Part shown: positions 44,093 to 51,653 of the stretch, piece after piece
Layout of the letters: the number at the start of each line of letters is the position of its first letter
Position numbering within the stretch: the stretch's first letter is position 1
From: Podochytrium sp. JEL0797
Taxonomy: Eukaryota; Chytridiomycota; Chytridiomycetes; Chytridiales; Chytriomycetaceae
Length of the DNA: 51,653 nt
NCBI GenBank assembly: GCA_027596195.1
Contig: JADGJG010000072.1
Span: 1 to 51,653 of the forward strand
Reading direction: 5' to 3'
Notes under the pieces: generated by a model
What the model was told of the DNA's origin: nothing
Seen by the model: the letters and a program-made list of their open reading frames with translations, nothing else
The model's database searches: none
Position numbers and translations under genes: made by a program

Positions 44093-46119
44093 TCACTCCC
44101 GTTCATCCTCCTCCCCAGCCAACACCCCCGCCGTCTGCTTCGGCGACGACTGCACATCCACCCCCACAAGCACACTGCTCTTCCCAACCACAGGACTCGG
44201 CTTCGCATCCTTCTTCTTGTTGAGCAGCGATTGAAAGAAACTCGACAACACGGCGTTATCCGACCCGCCAGTCGTACCTGCACCACCACCCAACGGGGAA
44301 GCGGATGTATGCGGTCCAGAGAGAGTCGAGGATGCGGTTTTGGATGGGGAGGAGGCCGTGAAGGAAGTCGAGGTTGTGAAGGGAGACGGTTCCATCATCG
44401 ACATGGCGGGTTTCGGTGGATTCCTCACGGCAGCAGGGGACCCTTGTTCCTTCAATTTGGCCAATTTGGCGAGTTTTTGACTCACGTCTTCCAGCATGTC
44501 TGCACTGCTGTTTGGTTTCGCGTTCTGCGCCATGAGGCGTTGGGCGAACGAGTCCGGGTGGTTTCCGGGGAATGGGGAGTGGGTGCCGCTGGTGGTGGGG
44601 TTTGTAGTGGTGGAGAGGGAGGTGAGGAGGTCGAGGGTGTGTTGGAGGAAGAGGTGTTCGGGGTCGGATGTGATGAGAGGTTGTTTTGCGCGGGCCTTTT
44701 GTGGAGAAAACGGAATTTAGCAAGTTTGGGGTGGTGATCGCTATATGCCATATGAAGGCTCGCATTACTCCCGAAAGTCGGACGCTTCGCTTTGCCTCGC
44801 CTTCAGTTCGGCCACGCCCCCTCCCCCTCTCTTTCAATCTCCCATCGCTTCGCTCGACTCCACTCACAAAAAAGCTCACCTTATCAGCCACCGGATTCTT
44901 AATCTCAACCTCATACAGCTCCCTCGCCCTCCTCAACTCCTCCTTCGCAGCTTCCAACCCTTCCCCACCCACGCCATCCACCCACCCCGCCATCTCCTCA
45001 CACCGAAACCCGGCCCCCTGGGCCCTCACGAGTCCCCAATTATCCCAGCCTGCCGGAACACAGACGGCGTCGCGGTCAATGACGTTGGCGGGGTATGCGA
45101 AGGGGAAGGCCGGTGCGGCGTCCGTGTTGCGGAGGAGTTGGTGCAGAATGTAGGTGCGTAGTTTGAGGAGGGTCGGGGGTTTGAAGGTGGAGGTGTAGAA
45201 GAGACTTGCGCCATCTGTTTTGTGTCGTGCGTAGAAGTCCGATTTTAGGGCCGGATGCAACGTGTCATAATAACAAAAGCAAAAAAACATGGATTTCGAG
45301 AGGGATTTTACATTTGAGACAGATTGTTCGCAGTGTTTGTTGGATATAATCGAACGTTTCGTCTGTGTAGCCGTGTTCGCGTTCGAGGGTGGTCATGGCA
45401 TCGGCCTAACACAATCCAAAAACGGCAGATTCAGCTTCAGGCTCACAAAACGATCCAGTATCGGTTCGATCAATGAAATGTACACCTTGCAGCACACAAC
45501 GATAATGGGAATGCCGAGATTGTGAGTCAAGACGCCTGGACCCAGCGGCAGAGTGACGGCATGAGCGGCCAGATTATTCCTCATCGACATGGATACTTTT
45601 GGTTCATTGGGGTCATGGTCTTTGAATTCCCTAAACATGGCTTCGACAATATCGCGTTTTTCAGCGGATGCGTCGATGGAGATTTCGTGGAGCATTCCGA
45701 GGTATGTCTCGAGGTCGCTTGCGAAGCGCCACGGCTTTGAGAAGTTGGTCAGACACTCTACGGAGATAGCGTAACTTGTTTACCTTTGACCAGTCGAGAA
45801 CGACGACAAACACTTTTGGATTTGCGAAACGCAGCAGCGGTTTTGCATCGGCGCCAAACGCCTCTGCGGTTTTGACGACGGCGGCCTTTTCCTCGTCGGC
45901 GTCGTCAAACACGTCGCAGTACCCGACAAGAAGCCCTCGCCGCCCCGACGCTTCCTCGGGCTCCATTGGCTGTCCGCTGTTGTGGCCAATACCAGAGAGC
46001 ACCGACGATTTGCCGCTGCCAACGCCGCCAACGGCAACGACACTGACTGTTGGAGTGGTGCGAGGGGTCGAACAAGACGACAGGATCCGTGTCCACAGAG
46101 TGCTTTCGGGTGTCGCCAT
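44093..46119 (-). CDS. DYNC1LI: cytoplasmic dynein light intermediate chain
   Basis: Model: complement(44093..44695, 44880..45214, 45312..45405, 45486..45734, 45784..46119), 538 aa, phases consistent. Part of the dynein motor complex; binds the heavy chain through its N-terminal Ras-like domain and cargo adaptors through its C-terminus. Visible: P-loop GGVGSGKSS (~31-39), LLRFANPKVFVVVLDWSKVNK, PWRFASDLETYLG, LGIPIIVVC, then KYGASLFYTSTFKPPTLLKL and the conserved VIDRDAVCVPAGWDNWG. The C-terminal 200 residues are Ser/Thr/Pro-rich with a short helix before LSSFFQSLLNKKKD, in the position of the adaptor-binding LIC helix (inference). Intron 4 (44696-44879, 184 nt) is unusually long for the window. 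The 3' end of the gene has a duplicated fragment at 43041-43072. Confidence 0.9.
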
Positions 46120-46141
46120 TTTGGAGTGCAAAGAAAAAGTG

Positions 46142-46641
46142 TCAAATTGATTCGCGAGATTCAATGTCAAGAGAAAGGTCGCGGAACGAAATTAGCAGCT
46201 CTGTGTGATTGAACAGCAAGTGAACTGCGGAGAGAGAGAGAGAAAATGCGCCACAATGAAAACGTATTGAATGGAGATGATGGGTCGACCTCCTTTTCCA
46301 AGATATAGATTTTTTCAGAAGGAAGCATCGTGCTCCGCAAACTGACTCCCACTTGGACCACCCTGGACCAAACCGTAGAAGCAGCTGAAAACTCTTTCGA
46401 ATGCCACTCGAAATGAGCGTCAATCTGAGTTGATCGTCGGCAGAGACTCCCGATTGAACTGCTCCCGAATCTTTCACGGCATCCTTCATCTGCTGTTCCG
46501 AATCCGTGCTTCCTGACTTCCTACTGCCAAGCAACGCGTACTTCATAAGAAGAAGCGTGAGGGTCAAGAAGTTGAAACCCACACAATTATGGACGTTGCG
46601 ATTCCATATTGGGCGATAATGCGAAATTTCTTGTTCTCCAT
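46142..46641 (-). CDS. tentative small membrane protein, 3' structure unresolved
   Basis: Possible start at 46641 (MENKKFRIIAQYGIATSII, 19 codons), a 44-nt intron (46541-46584) with a CTTGAC branch-like site, then exon 2 from 46540 (YALLGSRKSGSTDSEQQ, then DDQLRLTLISSGIRKSF). This gives one N-terminal hydrophobic helix and a polar tail, the profile of a small mitochondrial or ER membrane protein. Beyond ~46400 the frame stays open but its composition is poor, and a further intron is likely. Divergent from UGDH by 118 bp. I do not recognise the family. Confidence 0.3.
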
Positions 46642-46759
46642 CAAATCGGCTTGGAATTAATTAACTGTTCGATGAAGGAAAATGGGAAAAGTTTGTGCAG
46701 GGAGGAACTTTGCGCCTCGGCGTTTCTTCGGCATTCGGCACAACAAAATCGTCGCAAAA

Positions 46760-48711
46760 ATGTCAACGGTGGGTCTCTCTTTCAACTCCCATTCACCCTA
46801 CACGCATACTAACCCTGTTTTCCCCCCCAGCCCACCTACAAGATGAAGATCTGCTGCATCGGAGCCGGCTACGTCGGTAAGTAGCTCGAGCATGCCGTAT
46901 CAACCCCAATTACTGATTATAATCTGCTCGTAAACACAAGGTGGCCCCACGTGTGCCGTGATCGCCTCCAAATGTCCCGAGATCAAGGTCACGATCGTCG
47001 ACATCAACCAGAACCGCATCGACGCCTGGAACTCGCAAAACATTCCCATCTACGAGCCAGGCCTCGAAGAGATTGTCTTTGCCCAGCGCGGAAAGAACCT
47101 CTTCTTCACCACCGATGTGGACGGTTCCATTCTCGAAGCCGATTTGATTTTTGTCAGTGTCAACACGCCAACAAAGAAGGGTGGTATTGGTGCCGGATTT
47201 GCCGCGGATCTTGCGTGAGTTTTGCCCTCTCTTTTTTGAATATTCTTGGTCTGTGGTGATCCCTTCCTCGGTGATCGCTGCGTGAGGGAGCAAACAAAGT
47301 GGTTTCGGCGCCTGGATCCAAAAACCTCGCAAATTGGATTTTTGGCCGGAATCAGTTCCTGGAACTTTTCTGTTGAACCCCTCAGATTCTAACCCAACTT
47401 CCTTTCTCCCATCAAACAGATATGTCGAATCCGCCACCCGCCGCATTGCCCAAATCTCCCAATCCCACAAAATCGTTATTGAAAAATCCACCGTCCCCTG
47501 CCGCACTGCCGAATCCATGCGCAAAATCCTTGACGCCAACTCGCGCCCGGGCGTCACCTTTGACATTCTCTCGAACCCCGAGTTCCTCGCCGAAGGCACG
47601 GCCATCAAGGACCTCATGAACCCAGACCGCGTGTTGATTGGACACTTGTCCACCGAGAGTGGAGAGAAGGCGCAGGCCAAGTTGGCGAGCGTGTATGCGC
47701 ATTGGGTGCCCCAGGAGAGGATCGTGACGACGAGGTTGTGGAGTTCTGAGTTGACTAAGCTTGTGAGTTTCTTTTTTCTTGTTTTTGTTTGCCGCCCATT
47801 TAATGGCCCCACTCAAAACAAAAAACAACAGGCCTCCAACGCCCTCCTTGCCCAACGTATCTCGTCCATCAACTCCCTCAGTGCCATCTGCGAGGCTACC
47901 GGTGCCGATGTCGACGAAGTCGCCTACGCGTGTGGATTGGACTCGCGCATTGGACCCAAATTCCTCAAGGCGTCCGTCGGATTCGGTGGATCGTGTTTCC
48001 AAAAGGACATTTTGAACTTGGTTTACCTTTCGAGAAGCTTGCATTTGCCCGAGGTTGCGGATTACTGGAACCAGGTGAGCTCCTTATCGCGGCGAAAAAA
48101 ATCTCATTTCTACAAGTGATACTAACTATTTTTTCCCTTCATGAAATTCAAGGTCGTCATCATGAACGAATACCAAAAACGTCGTTTCGCCGAACAAGTC
48201 GTGCGCGAGCTCTTCAACACCATCACCAACAAGCGCATTGCGATCTTTGGGTTCGCCTTCAAGAAGGACACTGGAGACACGCGCGAGTCTGCCGCGATCG
48301 CCATGATTCAATACTTTTTGAAGGAGAATGCCAACATTCGCGTGTATGACCCGCAGGTGCCTGCGAGCCAGATGGCGCATGATTTGACTGTGGAAGGGGA
48401 TGTGGATGTGGCGCATTGTGAGTTTTTTCTTTCTTTCTCCTTTCTCTTGTCTCTTTTGCTGAACTCACTCTTCTAAATTAGACAACAAGTACGTGACCGT
48501 CTGCCCCGACGCCTACACTGCCGCCGAAGGCTGTGACGCCATTGTCGTCCTCACCGAATGGGACGAATTCAAAACCCTCGACTACACGCGCATCCACTCG
48601 AAAATGAACAAGCCCGCGTGCATCTTTGACGGTAGACTCATTCTTCCGTTGTCGAATTTGAGGGAGATTGGGTTCAAGACTGTTTGTATTGGAAAGAGCT
48701 TGCCGTACTAA
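46760..48711 (+). CDS. UGDH: UDP-glucose 6-dehydrogenase
   Basis: Model: join(46760..46768, 46831..46876, 46941..47214, 47420..47762, 47832..48074, 48153..48417, 48482..48711), 469 aa, all phases consistent. Oxidises UDP-glucose to UDP-glucuronate with two NAD+, supplying cell-wall and capsule-type sugars. N-terminal Rossmann motif [12 protein letters not shown] (split by an intron), [30 protein letters not shown], catalytic [10 protein letters not shown] with Cys279, then [20 protein letters not shown], and DGRLILP near the end. The first coding exon is just ATGTCAACG (9 nt) joined over a 62-nt intron with a CTAAC branch site; starting instead at Met8 in exon 2 would give 462 aa. Intron 3 (205 nt) is the longest in the window. 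Confidence 0.95.
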
Positions 48712-50286
48712 GCATTGGGAGGAGGAGTTGGGTTGGTGGTTTTTTAGAGTTGTTGGGGGGTGGGTTGGGGGGGAGGTGAAGGACCCTTTTTGTGTTTTAA
48801 TTGTTTTCAGTCGTTCTTTTTGGACATGTGGGTTGAAATAAATCTTCTCACTTCCATCATATGATTTGAATGAAAGTGCGAAAGAAAAGAGATGAATCTC
48901 TCCCTCGGGTTGCCCAGAATCCCCGGCACTCAATCCAGACCAACCTCGGTGCCAACATCGCAGGCAACACGCGCAACAGCGAATCACCTCACACCCCCCT
49001 TTTCGACAAAAGAGCAACATTCGCGCACAGAAATGTTCGGTTTTCGAGGTCAAGAGTGGCGTTGGGCTGGAAGTGGGCTGGAAGGAGTTGGAAACAGGGG
49101 AAAAAGACCGTGTTCAGAAAACCAATTATCGTCGTAAATCCCACCGGATCCCCCATTCCTCGCGATATTATTTTTCAAATTCGCTGACAGGCGGGAGGAA
49201 GCAGCAAATCTGCATCCAAGCAATAAATGCCTTTAAAATGCAGGGAAAATGGTGACCTTTAAATTCAAACACGCTGATTGCCACAAAACGAGTAGCACAA
49301 CTACATCCACCAAAAACCAGCCTTCCCCAAGTCCTTCACTGACTGGGGGCTATCTGGAGGTCAATTTGTGAGATATTAGAGAGGGGAATGGGACCTGACT
49401 TACCTGACAACCTCCCTTGCGGCGCCCCTGAGACATTTGGCGGTCTGGACCACTTTTGGGTTTGCGAATTGTCAGAGAGGGACTTGTCAAAATTTCCCGC
49501 CTCCGCAGAGAGGCTTCTCTGGCAAAGAATTAGATTGGTTGAAGCTGCTGCTGCAGCTCATTGACTTGACGCCTGGATCGATCTCACCACAGCTCTCGAG
49601 CAAAATCAAATATCCATATTTTTGGAGGATGCTGCTGGGTGCTGGCTTCGGAGAGCATCTCTGGACCTGCAGGTTTGCAGTTATGCTAAGCTCTGAGTGT
49701 GGGGCCTGTGAGGGTGTTTGCAAAAGTACCAGACACCATCTCAATGAGCAGTCTCGCGACCTTGAAGGCGCAGATCTGTCATCACCTGGCCGCGTCCCAC
49801 CCTTAGGTGGAGGATGTTCTGAAAATGTGAAAACATCGTTGACACTTGTGGCATTTGAAAGTCATTGTTGGACTCCAAGGTTTAAGACACTCGTTGAAGC
49901 TGCTGGATTTCAGTTCCACCACATTCAAAAGGACGTATAATGGTAGACGGCGAAATCCGCGATTTGTGCCTTTGGGCGCGCGAATAAACATAGAGAAGAG
50001 AAAATTCCCGAAGGCATGATTCATTGTCACTGCCTGATTCTCGACGACTGCCGGATTGCCATCGAAATCCCAGAGGGTGATTGGGAGAAGCAGGCCATTC
50101 CAAAATCTTTCTCAACCTATTCTGAGCCTTATCTTTGTCAAGAAGTAATTCGCAGAGCTGAGATTCATCATGGTCATCAAGTAGAAAAATAGGAAAGCTC
50201 TATTTATGTACTTTGCGCCATTATTAGAGCAATGGACGGCAACCCTTCCCTCAAAGAAACCAAAACAAACGAGGCCAAAAATATCA
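48712..50286. other. gene-poor interval; one open frame 49437-49940 (+)
   Basis: After the UGDH 3' flank (T/G-rich, AATAAA at 48837) no confident gene appears. A 167-codon frame at 49437-49940 has a protein-like composition (KELDWLKLLLQLIDL, then FWRMLLGAGFGEHLW), but the overlapping frame just upstream (about 49410-49560, ETFGGLDHFWVCELSER) also reads like protein. This suggests a degenerate or frame-shifted old coding sequence. No family is recognised and no splice model joins the pieces convincingly. Confidence 0.4.
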
Positions 50287-51557
50287 TCAACATTGGATTC
50301 CACACACGCTTGCAACGTAAGCAACACATTGGTTCTTCCACCCAACATTCACACAGTGGTAGTACATGTCGCTGGTGCTCGTGGACAGCGCACCAATCTT
50401 AGCAACACAAGGGTCACAGGTAGCAGACAAGACGGCCCCCGCAATACATGGGCTGTGCGCGCACTTGGCACCAAAGACTCCACTCGTGGTTGCAACTTGA
50501 GCAGCGGTCGTATACGTCTTGGCAGGTGCGGCAGTCGTTGTCGACTTGACAGCAACGGTAGTGGTTGCTTTCACGGCAGCAGAAGTAGTCGCACCGGGTG
50601 GAGCCGCGTAAATAATCTGAGTGGGACAGTTGTCCGTCTCAGGGTCCAACGTGGAAGGCACAGCAATACCTCCACCCCCAACCGCCACTAGCGAGAGGTG
50701 AATCTCATTCACATACGCTCCGGTACACACATACCCGACCGACGTTCCCGGGAACGCAGCGACAATCGCAGCCGTAAACGCGCTCTTGGCGTAGGTGTTT
50801 CCGTTCGGGATGATACCAGCGTTGTAAAGCGGCGCGAAAAAATCGTATTTGGAGTGGGCCTTGAGGACGGCGCCGAAAAAGGTTTCCACGTCGGCGGGGC
50901 TCGAGCCTGTGCAGGCAAGGTCGGCGGGAGACCAGCAGGTGCCGTGCTTGCTGTTCAAAAGCAAACAAACGTTATTACAGATTGCAAAAGATCAAGGGGA
51001 AGGGGCGGCGATCTCACCCCCACTCATGCGCCCAAAAGGAGTCGTAGGAAGCCGTATCAGTACCTGGTGTCGACGAGGAGTTGTTAGAATTTCGTGGTTT
51101 AGAAACTCAACATCACACCTTTGTACGAGATCCAATATTTCATCATATCGTTGTAGATGGGAGAGGAAGAAATCAGGCTCGTGATGCCCGTGTATTGGCG
51201 GGTGCTGTCGCATCCGGTGGTGGAAGTCTGGGCGCCCGAACACGTGGCCAAAATCCTGAAATAATGGGTTAGCGAAGAATTTTATGAAATGCATCCGCTT
51301 AATTTACCGTGGATCGTCCAAGTCCCCGCTGGAATCGTGGCAGTCACACCCGCTGCGCAGGTGTTGGCCGCGCAGTAACCGGGAAGCCACTGCAATGCGA
51401 GGACAATGAGTCCATTCGTGGGGATGCAGCAAGAGTCAGTAGTTCCTTGGCATCCGATGGAGCTGACAGAACACGTGCCCGATTGACGCGCAAAGAGGGC
51501 GTCGAGGGGCATGGCGGACGCGAGGGACGCGAGAGTGAGGAGAGGGGAAAGAAGCAT
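50287..51557 (-). pseudogene. secreted ribonuclease T2 with Cys-rich tail, one-base frameshift
   Basis: Exons: complement(50287..50950, 51018..51063, 51119..51255, 51308..51557). RNase T2 cleaves RNA non-specifically outside the cell or in vacuoles. Signal peptide MLLSPLLTLASLASA; catalytic motif 1 WTIHGFWP spans the first intron; motif 2 FWAHEWGKHGTC spans the third; both active-site histidines and the Glu/Lys are present. After WP, at about 51240-51245, one base is missing: the frame needed for CSGAQTSTTGC and everything downstream is +1, and total exon length is one base short of a codon multiple. After the catalytic domain come a Thr/Ala-rich linker (~45 residues) and a Cys-rich module (CAHSPC, CDPCVAKI, YHCVNVGWKNQC). 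Pseudogene or consensus error. Confidence 0.8.
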
Positions 51558-51653
51558 CTTTTGTTTCGAAAGTGATTGGGAGGTACCTTGCTTTCCCTCT
51601 GCCGCTTTTAAAAGATTTTTCGTGCTTGTGCTTCGAATCAGTCGGTCCCATGA

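Noticed and set aside
46142..46582. Full-length 146-codon frame between the dynein LIC and UGDH genes as one exon
   Set aside because: It lacks an ATG at its start, and its C-terminal third has poor composition; a spliced small gene from 46641 is more plausible.
51240..51260. Alternative acceptor repairing the RNase T2 frame
   Set aside because: The only acceptor that keeps the catalytic HGFWP motif leads into the wrong frame; other phases lose the motif.
1..51653. tRNA, rRNA, CRISPR or riboswitch elements
   Set aside because: No tRNA-like B-box with matching arms, no rRNA core sequence and no spaced short repeats were seen. Small structured RNAs cannot be excluded by eye.

Overview
The window looks like a gene-dense piece of a flagellated (zoosporic) fungal genome, most likely a chytrid. 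Almost every gene is split by 43-97 nt GT-AG introns, several with a CTAAC-type branch site. The gene set is fungal (HbrB/TORC2 subunit, HSP104, HEM14-like protein, secreted RNase T2 with a cysteine-rich tail) but also holds a dynein light intermediate chain and soluble cyclic-nucleotide-binding proteins. The species is not determined. All gene models were spliced by hand, and reading-frame continuity was checked by exon length.

1-2.7 kb: the right part of a PIF/Harbinger-type DNA transposon, with a DDE transposase (+) convergent with a Myb/SANT-like partner (-). 2.8-4.1 kb: a damaged protoporphyrinogen oxidase gene. 4.3-7.7 kb: an eight-exon gene for a putative TIR-like domain followed by 12 near-identical kinesin-light-chain-type TPRs. 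8.1-14.9 kb: a complete 15-exon UGGT and a CARM1-like PRMT, head to head with 15 bp between start codons. 15.1-19.4 kb: a G-patch protein, a putative COX7a-like subunit, an unknown helical protein and a bHLH-zip factor.

19.6-25.6 kb: tandem HSP104 copies. Copy 1 has heat-shock elements and a scrambled C-terminus; copy 2 lacks its start exon and promoter. 25.8-31.8 kb: three tandem paralogues (554, 598 and 595 aa), each with an N-terminal helix and three cNMP-binding domains. A 26-38 nt tract from the 3' end of these genes also lies in HSP104 intron 4. 32.1-34.0 kb: a UBL3/MUB-type ubiquitin-fold protein with a CaaX tail and an HbrB-like TORC2 subunit, head to head with 27 bp between starts. 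34-42 kb: a disordered protein, a three-LIM protein, adenylosuccinate lyase and a protein joining a fimbrin-type CH pair to a long coiled coil. 42.3-44.0 kb: a small membrane-protein gene with two decayed copies and a fragment of the neighbouring dynein gene. 44.1-48.7 kb: dynein light intermediate chain, a tentative small membrane protein and UDP-glucose dehydrogenase. 48.7-50.3 kb: no confident gene. 50.3-51.6 kb: a secreted RNase T2 with a one-base frameshift.

The housekeeping genes fall into ER protein quality control (UGGT), purine synthesis (ADSL), nucleotide-sugar supply (UGDH), TORC2 signalling and cytoskeletal motors. The least ordinary material is the TIR-TPR protein, the three-CNBD array and its sequence link to HSP104, and the duplication/decay tracts. 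Single-base frameshifts in HEM14 and RNase T2 could be real or consensus errors.
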